From an uncultured Kordia sp. (GTDB taxonomy: Bacteria > Bacteroidota > Bacteroidia > Flavobacteriales > Flavobacteriaceae), in contig CAJXHW010000154.1 in the NCBI GenBank assembly GCA_913054565.1, forward strand, positions 1 through 5,148: a DNA stretch of 5,148 nt, read 5' to 3'. Below the pieces are notes generated by a model that made no database searches, was not told where the DNA came from, and saw only the letters and a program-made list of their open reading frames with translations. Shown here in pieces: positions 1 through 5,127 of the stretch (positions within the stretch are counted from its first letter, which is position 1; the number at the start of each line of letters is the position of its first letter). The position numbers were made by a program, and so were the translations under genes.

Positions 1-144
1 CAAAAACTTAAAGCGCTATTTGAAGCTAAAAAATCTGATAGTGCGTTTGCAAAAAACAGTTATTTACAACTAGACTGGATTCATAAAAACAGTAATCACT
101 ATGAAACATCGCATTTACAATACCCTATATACAGAATATATTAA
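1..144 (+). CDS. 3' end of a probable M14-family zinc carboxypeptidase (partial)
   Basis: An open frame runs in from the left edge and ends at TAA (142-144), leaving 47 C-terminal residues. The tail has an acidic/basic helix-like stretch (QKLKALFEAKKSDSAFAKNS), then YLQLDWIHKNSNHYE and a final YPIYRIY. From memory, large Bacteroidota M14 zinc carboxypeptidases end in a similar pattern: an 'F/W-x-Y-x-x-(S/T)' helix, a tyrosine/glutamate pair and a closing 'YPV-x-R'. No catalytic residues lie in this fragment, so the family name is a recall-based inference. That it is a real gene end is better supported: the frame stays open over the whole visible length, and it stops exactly where the convergent NUDIX gene stops, the two sharing four bases (TTAA). 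The start lies outside the window. Confidence 0.55.
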   Translation, partial: QKLKALFEAKKSDSAFAKNSYLQLDWIHKNSNHYETSHLQYPIYRIY

Positions 145-743
145 ACAGTACTTAAATACGCTTCTGTGAGCAAGATAACATTTGCATATGAATTACTCAA
201 TGCTGATTTAGCTTCGGTATTGGTTTTCCATACAGCTTGAGTAATTCCTTCTTCCAACTGAGGCACTAAATCACCCGAAAAATCCGTTTTCATTAAATAC
301 CAATGAGTCACTTTTAAATTATACTTCCCTTTATTCTTGTAAATATGATACGTTTCTTGTAGGAATTTATCAATAGAAAGGTTTTTTACTCCAGTCTCTT
401 CCTCTACCTCTCTTAATGATGTTGTTTCAATATTTTCCCCCTTTTCTGCTCGCCCCTTTGGCAAGTCCCACTTTTTATTGCGTTCAATAAAAAGCAATTC
501 ATTTTTATCGTTCTTTACCAAACCACCACCAGCATTTATATATCCTATACGATCCTTAAACAAGGATAATAATTTTTCTTTTTTGGGATGATACAAATAC
601 ACTTCGTTATACTCATTGCGCTGTAACTTTCTAATCACATACTCCATATCTACACTTTTCAAAAGAAAGACTTTAAATCCAGATTCTTTCATTACAGTGT
701 TTGTTAAAATGATTGGCCTATCGTTAACGAAAATTTTATACAT
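141..743 (-). CDS. NUDIX hydrolase with a ~70-residue N-terminal extension
   Basis: This 200-residue protein carries a complete NUDIX box at residues 97-119, fitting Gx5Ex7REUxEExGU: G97, E103, then REVEEETGV at 111-119, with the metal-binding REVEEE core intact. NUDIX enzymes cleave nucleoside diphosphates linked to another group, using Mg2+ or Mn2+. The substrate cannot be read from the sequence. The fold begins near GYINAGGGLV (67-76), and KWDLPKG just before the box is also typical. The first 65 or so residues form an extra segment (VNDRPIILTN near the start) that I recall from Bacteroidota NUDIX proteins but cannot assign a function. There is no signal peptide or membrane segment, so it is probably cytoplasmic. 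The ATG at 741-743 is the natural start, with no Shine-Dalgarno before it. The gene diverges from pyrE, and its stop overlaps the upstream gene's stop by four bases. Confidence 0.93.
   Translation of the reverse strand: MYKIFVNDRPIILTNTVMKESGFKVFLLKSVDMEYVIRKLQRNEYNEVYLYHPKKEKLLSLFKDRIGYINAGGGLVKNDKNELLFIERNKKWDLPKGRAEKGENIETTSLREVEEETGVKNLSIDKFLQETYHIYKNKGKYNLKVTHWYLMKTDFSGDLVPQLEEGITQAVWKTNTEAKSALSNSYANVILLTEAYLSTV
190..247. repeat. Inverted repeat inside the 3' end of the NUDIX gene
   Basis: GAATTACTCAA (190-200) is matched exactly by its reverse complement TTGAGTAATTC (237-247). After one unpaired T at 201, GCTG (202-205) can also pair with CAGC (233-236), so an RNA from either strand could form an 11+4 bp stem closing a loop of 27 bases. 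It lies 46 bases past the stop of the left-hand + strand gene, so it could mark the 3' end of that transcript. There is no T-run after it on either strand, so it is not a standard terminator, and it is wholly coding for the NUDIX protein. It may be chance. Confidence 0.3.
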
Positions 744-762
744 CTTGAGCTAAGAAATTGTG

Positions 763-814
763 GGTTATATCGGATAAAGTTAAGCTATTTTTATATTCAT
801 ACGCAATTATAACC
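763..814. repeat. Inverted heptamer pair in the NUDIX/pyrE divergent spacer
   Basis: GGTTATA (763-769) and its exact reverse complement TATAACC (808-814) lie 45 bases apart, centre to centre. One copy sits in the likely NUDIX leader, the other just upstream of the pyrE -7 box. They could be half-sites for a regulator of both genes, but 7-bp A+T-rich pairs arise easily by chance. The rest of the 94-base spacer holds only the promoter candidates listed separately. Confidence 0.2.
775..806 (-). promoter_or_regulatory. Possible promoter for the NUDIX gene
   Basis: On the minus strand, TAACTTTA (775-782) matches the Bacteroidota -7 consensus TAnnTTTG at all fixed positions except the last. A TTG at 804-806 lies 21 bases upstream, within the 17-23 spacing described for TTG -33 elements. 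Transcription would start near 771, giving a leader of about 28 bases before the ATG. The weak last base keeps this tentative. Confidence 0.3.
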
Positions 815-825
815 TAAAAAAAATG

Positions 826-833
826 TAGTTTTG
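826..833 (+). promoter_or_regulatory. -7 box of the pyrE promoter, 4 bases before the start codon
   Basis: TAGTTTTG is an exact match to the Bacteroidota -7 consensus TAnnTTTG. Only TAGC (834-837) separates it from the pyrE ATG. Since the element is centred about 7 bases before the RNA start, transcription should begin at or next to the A of the ATG, giving a leaderless or nearly leaderless mRNA. No clear TTG -33 element is present at the expected distance. Confidence 0.6.
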
Positions 834-837
834 TAGC

Positions 838-1485
838 ATGATATTAGACAAAGACATAGCTAAAAAAACGGCAGAATTGTTATTACAAATTAATGCCATT
901 AAACTACAACCTAGCCAACCTTTTTCATGGGCTTCTGGTTGGAAATCTCCTATTTATTGTGACAACAGAATCACATTATCTTTTCCTGAGGTAAGAACTT
1001 TTTTAAGACAACAGTTAGCAAAACAAGTTGTTGCTGCTTATGGCAAACCTGATGTTATTGCTGGAGTTGCTACTGGCGCAATAGCAATTGGTGCTTTAGT
1101 TGCTGAAGAGCTAAACATCCCTTTTGTGTATGTAAGACCTGAAGCTAAAAAGCACGGCAGAAAAAATCAAATTGAAGGGTTTTTAGACACCAATAAAAGT
1201 GTTGTTGTTGTAGAAGATTTAATTAGTACAGGTGGTAGTAGTTTAAAAGCAGTAGATGCTTTAAATGCTCATGGTGTAAATGTTAAAGGAATGATTGCTT
1301 TATTTACATATGGATTTGATGTTGCTTCTGAAAACTTCAAAAATGCAAATGTCATTTTACACACATTAAGCAATTACGACAATTTAATAGAGCAAGCCGC
1401 AGAAACTAATTACATCTCTGCTGAAGAAATAAACACTTTAAAAGAATGGAGAACGAATCCTTCTGAATGGAACACTATTTGTTAA
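838..1485 (+). CDS. pyrE: Orotate phosphoribosyltransferase
   Basis: PyrE joins orotate to phosphoribosyl pyrophosphate (PRPP), making orotidine 5'-phosphate and pyrophosphate, the fifth step of de novo UMP synthesis in the cytoplasm. The 215-residue length is normal for a single-function enzyme. The PRPP-binding motif VVVVEDLISTGGS is at residues 122-134, with the acidic pair E126-D127. The mobile catalytic loop, YVRPEAKKHGRKNQIEG (98-114), keeps R100, K104 and H106, matching the arginine, lysine and histidine of the E. coli loop. SGWKSPIYCDNR near residues 34-44 is the N-terminal substrate region. The ATG at 838 starts just before the first helix, as expected, and directly follows a -7 box. 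The SRPBCC gene follows after 21 bases, so the two are probably co-transcribed. I see no PyrR-type attenuator or leader peptide, and the leader is too short to hold one. Confidence 0.97.
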   Translation: MILDKDIAKKTAELLLQINAIKLQPSQPFSWASGWKSPIYCDNRITLSFPEVRTFLRQQLAKQVVAAYGKPDVIAGVATGAIAIGALVAEELNIPFVYVRPEAKKHGRKNQIEGFLDTNKSVVVVEDLISTGGSSLKAVDALNAHGVNVKGMIALFTYGFDVASENFKNANVILHTLSNYDNLIEQAAETNYISAEEINTLKEWRTNPSEWNTIC

Positions 1486-1506
1486 ACATAGCTAAAAACA
1501 CAAAAA

Positions 1507-1893
1507 ATGAATATAGAAGGTAATAAAGTTATCATTAACAAACCAAAAGCTGAAGTTGTAACATTTTTAACTAAAATGGAAAACTTTGGGCAGTTAATGC
1601 CAGAAAATACAAAATTTGAAGTTTTAGGAGAAGATATCTTTTTATTTGGCTTAAAAGGAATGCCAGAAATCAAACTAAAATTAAAAGAACACTCTGAAGA
1701 TAAAGTTGTTTTAGGGGCAGCTAGTGATAAACTTCCATTTACACTTACTGCAAACTTAACAGAAATTGATGCAACCAAAACAGAAACGAGCTTATCTTTT
1801 GAAGGTCAGTTTAACGCTATGATGGCCATGATGGTTAAAGGACCTATCACAAAATTTGTAGGGCAATTATCTGAAAAGTTAGGCGCTATTTAA
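1507..1893 (+). CDS. Small SRPBCC-fold (CoxG-like) protein of unknown function
   Basis: The 128-residue protein has the layout of the helix-grip SRPBCC fold: an N-terminal strand (about 3-10, NIEGNKVIIN), a short helix with the usual PKAEVVTFLTKMENF pattern (12-27), MPEN (31-34), a run of alternating strands (about 36-100), and a long C-terminal helix (about 108-127, ending in FVGQLSEKLGAI). This fold forms a hydrophobic ligand pocket; CoxG of CO dehydrogenase clusters and START-type lipid-binding proteins belong to it. No ligand or partner can be read here, and no CO dehydrogenase genes are near. No signal peptide or membrane segment is visible. The start is ATG after an A-rich stretch without Shine-Dalgarno, 21 bases after pyrE, so it is probably the second gene of that transcript. 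The MMAMMV run at 105-110 comes from a short ATGATGG direct repeat. Its stop overlaps the birA stop by four bases. Confidence 0.85.
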   Translation: MNIEGNKVIINKPKAEVVTFLTKMENFGQLMPENTKFEVLGEDIFLFGLKGMPEIKLKLKEHSEDKVVLGAASDKLPFTLTANLTEIDATKTETSLSFEGQFNAMMAMMVKGPITKFVGQLSEKLGAI

Positions 1894-2621
1894 TACAACA
1901 ACTTAATTTCTTTAAGTTTAAACACTTTTAAAATATTGTCTTCAACCAATACTTGCAACTCACCTGTTGGTATAACATGTTTTATAAAACCAGAAAATAA
2001 TTCACCTTCTACATTTTTAAATGTAGAAGGTTTATTTTTTCTAAACAAATGTTCTTCATAAGTCATATGTAGTTTTCTAAAACAACCTCTTTTCACCAAT
2101 TCAAATTGGTATTGCAACTCGGTGACTAATAAAATCAATAATTCGTCTAAATTAAAATTTTCACCTAATACAGATTTTAAAGAAGATGCTTTGAATATGG
2201 GATCAAATTCTGTTTGATTAACGTTTAATCCAACACCAATTATCGAATACGTTTCTGAAGATGGTTTTAGCACGTTTTCAATTAAAATACCTGACATTTT
2301 TTTACGACCTGACAAAATATCATTTGGCCATTTTATACTCAATTGAGGAACCTTAAACCTCTGCAACACATTAAATACAGAAATTGAAACTGCACAATTT
2401 AAATAAAAATGATTCTCTAACGTTAAAAACGAGGTGTTTAAAAATACACTAAACGTCAGGTTCTCAGAACATTCAGACACCCATTCACTCCCCATTTGCC
2501 CTTTACCACTTGTTTGAAAACTAGCACAAACAACGGTAAAATCACTCAATGATTCTTTTTCTGACAATTGTTTTAAATAGTCATTTGTAGACGGAACGGT
2601 ATGAAGTTTGATGATTTTGAT
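1890..2621 (-). CDS. birA: Biotin-[acetyl-CoA-carboxylase] ligase, probable ATC start
   Basis: BirA activates biotin with ATP and attaches it to the carrier lysine of biotin-dependent carboxylases. From the ATC at 2619-2621 it is 243 residues, the usual size for ligases lacking the DNA-binding domain, so it should be enzyme only, not repressor. Landmarks: STND at 11-14 (biotin-site STN motif), GKGQMG at 39-44 (adenylate-binding loop, E. coli GRGRRG), KWPND at 97-101, K108 in KKMSGILIE (matching E. coli catalytic K183), IIGVGLNVN at 127-135, and a small C-terminal domain from about 195. The first conventional start codon is TTG at 2565-2567, but this gives 225 residues and loses STND. The frame is open back to a TAG at 2649-2651 with no ATG, GTG or TTG before that TTG. 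An ATC start fits both family length and promoter position. The product is firm, the exact start less so. The 3' end converges on the SRPBCC gene. Confidence 0.88.
   Translation of the reverse strand: MKIIKLHTVPSTNDYLKQLSEKESLSDFTVVCASFQTSGKGQMGSEWVSECSENLTFSVFLNTSFLTLENHFYLNCAVSISVFNVLQRFKVPQLSIKWPNDILSGRKKMSGILIENVLKPSSETYSIIGVGLNVNQTEFDPIFKASSLKSVLGENFNLDELLILLVTELQYQFELVKRGCFRKLHMTYEEHLFRKNKPSTFKNVEGELFSGFIKHVIPTGELQVLVEDNILKVFKLKEIKLLY
2004..2040 (+). terminator. Terminator-like hairpin for the pyrE-SRPBCC transcript, inside birA
   Basis: ACCTTCTACATTT (2004-2016) and AAATGTAGAAGGT (2019-2031) form a perfect 13-bp inverted repeat with only TT between them; in RNA the innermost pair would open into a larger loop. 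It is followed on the + strand by TTATTTTTT (2032-2040). A stem plus T-rich tail is the form of a rho-independent terminator for + strand transcription, 110 bases past the SRPBCC stop. On the minus strand the hairpin is followed by GAATTATTTTC, a poor tail, so birA should be read through. The sequence also codes for birA residues around KPSTFKNVEGE. The stem has only modest G+C content, which is usual in this genome type. Confidence 0.6.
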
Positions 2622-2625
2622 AGTA

Positions 2626-2633
2626 CAAATGTA
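2626..2633 (-). promoter_or_regulatory. -7 box of the birA promoter
   Basis: The minus strand reads TACATTTG, an exact match to TAnnTTTG. Four bases (TACT) separate it from the ATC proposed as the birA start, the same spacing as between the pyrE -7 box and its ATG. RNA should begin at about 2621-2622. It would exclude the ATT at 2628-2630, which lies inside the box, as a start codon. No convincing TTG -33 element lies 17-23 bases upstream. Confidence 0.55.
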
Positions 2634-2674
2634 AAACTTATAATAAATCTAACTGTTAAACGACAAAAAAAGAA

Positions 2675-2682
2675 TATTTTTG
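2675..2682 (+). promoter_or_regulatory. -7 box of the rsfS-ftsH promoter
   Basis: TATTTTTG is an exact match to TAnnTTTG, 19 bases before the rsfS ATG. RNA would start near 2686, leaving an A+T-rich leader of about 16 bases with no Shine-Dalgarno. No clear -33 TTG is seen. It faces away from the birA promoter, with about 65 bases between the two predicted RNA starts. Confidence 0.5.
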
Positions 2683-2701
2683 CTGTTTCAAATTATAATT
2701 A

Positions 2702-3073
2702 ATGATAAAAGACAATAAAAACACGGATGCTTTAATAGCTATGATTCTTAAAGGAATTGAAGATGTTAAAGGAAATGATATTGATATACTAGACTTAAGA
2801 GACATAGAAAATACCGCATGTGACTATTTTGTTATTTGCAATGGTAATTCTAATACGCAAGTAAATGCAATTGTTGGGTCTATCCAAAAAACAGTTAGTA
2901 AAGAACTTAAAGACAAGCCCTGGCATGTTGAAGGAACTGAAAATGCTGAGTGGGTTTTAATGGATTATGTGAACGTTGTAGTACACGTATTTCAAAAACA
3001 CATTAGAGAATACTATGATATTGAAGGATTATGGGGTGATGCAAAAATCACTTCTATCCAAACAAATTACTAA
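2702..3073 (+). CDS. rsfS: Ribosomal silencing factor RsfS (Iojap/YbeB family)
   Basis: RsfS binds ribosomal protein uL14 on the large subunit and blocks joining with the small subunit, reducing translation when nutrients are scarce. The 123 residues are the normal length for the single-domain family. Recognisable family segments are DILDLRDIENTACDYFVICNG (28-48), NSNTQVNAI (49-57), the PWHVEG and AEWVLMDY stretch (73-89), NVVVHVF (91-97), and the closing REYYDIEGLWGDA (102-114), which is the most diagnostic part. It is soluble, with no signal peptide. The ATG at 2702 is preceded by a -7 box and by AATTATAATTA rather than a Shine-Dalgarno. ftsH starts 14 bases after the stop with no terminator or promoter between, so the two form one transcription unit. 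Confidence 0.96.
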   Translation: MIKDNKNTDALIAMILKGIEDVKGNDIDILDLRDIENTACDYFVICNGNSNTQVNAIVGSIQKTVSKELKDKPWHVEGTENAEWVLMDYVNVVVHVFQKHIREYYDIEGLWGDAKITSIQTNY

Positions 3074-3087
3074 ATTATCACAGACAC

Positions 3088-5028
3088 ATGTCAGAAAACA
3101 ATAAAAACGCACCTAAGAAAGTAAAATTCAATGCATTTTGGATTTACGGGATTATTTCTTTAGTCCTGCTTTTCTTTATTCTTAACTCAAATTCATCTAC
3201 AGAAAATGAAGTGAGTTTTTCTAAGTTTAAAGAATATGTGCCACAAAACGACATAAAGGAAATTGTAATTGTACCTAACATGAGATTAGCTCATGTGTAC
3301 CTTACAGATGAAGCTCTTAAAAAAGATGCTTATAAAGAATTCGCTACACAAAAAGGACTATCTTTTATAGGGAAGTTACCTAATTTTTCGGTGCAGTATT
3401 TAGATCTTCAGAATTTTGAAAACTACCTTATTGAACAAAAAGAAAGCAATAAACTAAACTTCACCTTAGATGTTAAACAACAAGACAATACAATAAGTGA
3501 TTTTATTATAGGGTTACTTCCATTTGTGTTAATTATTGGGCTATGGCTATTTTTCATGAAACGAATGTCTGGCGGACAAGGTGGTGGACCAGGTGGACAA
3601 ATTTTCAATATCGGAAAATCAAAAGCCAAATTATTTGACGAAAAAGGAGACATTAAAACCACTTTTAAAGATGTTGCTGGTTTAGAAGGAGCAAAAGAAG
3701 AAGTTGAAGAAATTGTTGATTTTTTAAAAAACCCAGAAAAATACACCTCTTTAGGAGGTAAAATACCTAAAGGAGCATTACTTGTAGGGTCACCTGGAAC
3801 AGGAAAAACACTACTTGCAAAAGCCGTTGCAGGTGAAGCAAAAGTACCTTTTTTCTCTTTATCTGGTTCAGATTTTGTTGAGATGTTCGTTGGTGTTGGA
3901 GCATCAAGAGTACGTGATTTATTCAAGCAAGCTAAAGAAAAATCCCCATCTATAATTTTTATTGATGAGATAGATGCAATTGGTAGAGCTAGAGGTAAAA
4001 ACGCCATGTCTGGAAGTAATGACGAAAGGGAGAACACCTTAAACCAACTATTAACTGAAATGGATGGTTTTGGAACTAATGACAATGTTATTGTTCTTGC
4101 CGCTACTAACAGAGCAGACATATTGGACAAAGCACTAATGCGTGCAGGAAGGTTTGACCGTCAAATATATGTAGACCTTCCAGACATCAGAGAACGTAAA
4201 GAAATTTTCGAAGTCCATTTAAAACCTTTGAAAATCAAGAAAGGATTAGACACAAAATTCTTATCAAAGCAAACTCCTGGTTTTTCTGGTGCTGATATTG
4301 CTAATGTTTGTAATGAGGCTGCTTTAATTGCCGCTAGAAACGGAAAAATTGAAATTGACAAGCAAGACTTTTTAGATGCTGTTGACAGAATTGTTGGTGG
4401 TTTAGAAAAGAAGAACAAAATCATTACACCATCAGAGAAAAAAGCTATTGCATATCATGAAGCTGGTCACGCCACTGTAAGTTGGATGCTTGAGCATGCT
4501 GCACCGCTGGTAAAAGTTACAATTGTACCACGAGGAAAAGCATTAGGAGCAGCTTGGTATTTGCCAGAAGAACGCATGATTGTTCGTCCTGAACAAATGT
4601 TAGATGAAATGTGTGCTACATTAGGAGGTCGTGCTGCAGAGAAAATTATTTTTAATAAAATATCTACAGGAGCTTTAAGTGATTTGGAAAAAGTTACTAA
4701 ACAAGCTAGAGGAATGGTTACAGTTTATGGGTTAAGTGAAAAAATTGGAAACCTTACCTATTACGACTCATCTGGGCAAAGTGAAAATGGCTTTACAAAA
4801 CCTTATAGTGAAAAGACTGCAGAACTTATTGATTCTGAAATATCTGACATCATTGAAAAGCAATATGTTAGAGCTGTTGAATTACTAGATAGTCATAAAG
4901 ACAAACTAACTTTACTCGCAGAATTACTTCTTGAAAAAGAAGTGATTTTTAGAGATGACTTAGAAAAAATATTTGGAAAAAGACCGTTTCAGGTTGAACC
5001 AAAAGTTAACGGACTAGAAGAAGAGTAA
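3088..5028 (+). CDS. ftsH: ATP-dependent zinc metalloprotease FtsH
   Basis: FtsH is a hexameric inner-membrane AAA+ protease that extracts and degrades damaged or unassembled membrane proteins and selected soluble ones. The 646 residues are complete. In order: a membrane segment at about 17-33; a periplasmic domain at about 34-136; a second membrane segment at about 138-157; a glycine-rich linker (161-170); Walker A GSPGTGKT (234-241); the pore loop MFVG (266-269); Walker B IIFIDEID (289-296); the second region of homology with arginine fingers R355 and R358 in GRFDR; and the zinc site HEAGH (457-461), with D532 as the likely third ligand. A charged helical tail follows KRPF (631-634). Both ATPase and protease sites are intact. 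The serine in Walker A replaces the more usual proline of GPPGTGKT and should not harm activity. The ATG at 3088 lies 14 bases after rsfS, so the two are co-transcribed. Transcription probably ends at the hairpin starting at 5039. Confidence 0.98.
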   Translation: MSENNKNAPKKVKFNAFWIYGIISLVLLFFILNSNSSTENEVSFSKFKEYVPQNDIKEIVIVPNMRLAHVYLTDEALKKDAYKEFATQKGLSFIGKLPNFSVQYLDLQNFENYLIEQKESNKLNFTLDVKQQDNTISDFIIGLLPFVLIIGLWLFFMKRMSGGQGGGPGGQIFNIGKSKAKLFDEKGDIKTTFKDVAGLEGAKEEVEEIVDFLKNPEKYTSLGGKIPKGALLVGSPGTGKTLLAKAVAGEAKVPFFSLSGSDFVEMFVGVGASRVRDLFKQAKEKSPSIIFIDEIDAIGRARGKNAMSGSNDERENTLNQLLTEMDGFGTNDNVIVLAATNRADILDKALMRAGRFDRQIYVDLPDIRERKEIFEVHLKPLKIKKGLDTKFLSKQTPGFSGADIANVCNEAALIAARNGKIEIDKQDFLDAVDRIVGGLEKKNKIITPSEKKAIAYHEAGHATVSWMLEHAAPLVKVTIVPRGKALGAAWYLPEERMIVRPEQMLDEMCATLGGRAAEKIIFNKISTGALSDLEKVTKQARGMVTVYGLSEKIGNLTYYDSSGQSENGFTKPYSEKTAELIDSEISDIIEKQYVRAVELLDSHKDKLTLLAELLLEKEVIFRDDLEKIFGKRPFQVEPKVNGLEEE

Positions 5029-5038
5029 ATGCGTTATG

Positions 5039-5078
5039 AAAAACTTAATTTAAAACAATTTTAAATTAAGTTTTTTTT
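5039..5078 (+). terminator. Rho-independent terminator after ftsH
   Basis: CTTAATTTAAAA (5044-5055) pairs perfectly with TTTTAAATTAAG (5059-5070) around a CAA loop. The five preceding As (5039-5043) can pair with the start of the T-run, lengthening the stem to 17 bp. Eight Ts follow (5071-5078). The hairpin begins 10 bases after the ftsH stop and has a single G-C pair, which is unusually weak, but the length and T-run make termination likely. The A-run on the left gives the minus strand a T-run as well, so it could work in both directions. Confidence 0.85.
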
Positions 5079-5085
5079 ATCTTTG
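5078..5085 (+). promoter_or_regulatory. -7 box for the gene after ftsH
   Basis: TATCTTTG is an exact match to TAnnTTTG and begins at the last T of the ftsH terminator. RNA would start near 5089, giving a leader of about 39 bases before the ATG at 5128. No TTG -33 element lies at the usual distance; that region is the right arm of the terminator. If used, this promoter lets the next gene be expressed independently of rsfS-ftsH. Confidence 0.45.
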
Positions 5086-5127
5086 AGATTAAGGCTATAC
5101 AACCCTGAGAAGCCAGTGTACACAAGT

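Noticed and set aside
721..730. Perfect 10-bp palindrome TCGTTAACGA near the NUDIX start
   Set aside because: It lies within coding codons and has no partner site or T-run; a palindrome of this size is plausible by chance.
1482..1778. 98-codon open frame on the minus strand, opposite the SRPBCC gene
   Set aside because: Antisense to a better-supported gene, low-complexity serine/phenylalanine-rich translation, no motif.
1819..1836. ATGATGG direct repeat in the SRPBCC gene
   Set aside because: Two copies only, in frame (MMAMM), with no sign of expansion or mobile origin.
2095..2110. 7-bp hairpin ACCAATT-CA-AATTGGT inside birA
   Set aside because: Short stem, tiny loop, no T-run, fully explained by coding sequence.
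1890..2567. birA starting at TTG (2565-2567), 225 residues
   Set aside because: This start removes the conserved STN biotin-site motif, shortens the protein below family length, and sits over 50 bases from the -7 box. The in-frame sequence upstream is clearly BirA-like.
2691..2700. Palindrome AATTATAATT just before rsfS
   Set aside because: Pure A+T sequence of low complexity in a spacer that is nearly all A+T; not good evidence of an operator.
3217..3487. Possible unusual FtsH periplasmic domain
   Set aside because: About 100 residues between the two membrane segments is within the range for FtsH; nothing stands out.
3423..4130. 235-codon open frame on the minus strand, opposite ftsH
   Set aside because: It lies wholly antisense to the well-conserved AAA+ region of ftsH. 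The translation is rich in serine and proline with no recognisable domain, and no promoter precedes it.
4161..4424. 87-codon open frame on the minus strand, opposite ftsH
   Set aside because: Antisense shadow of ftsH without motif or start signals.
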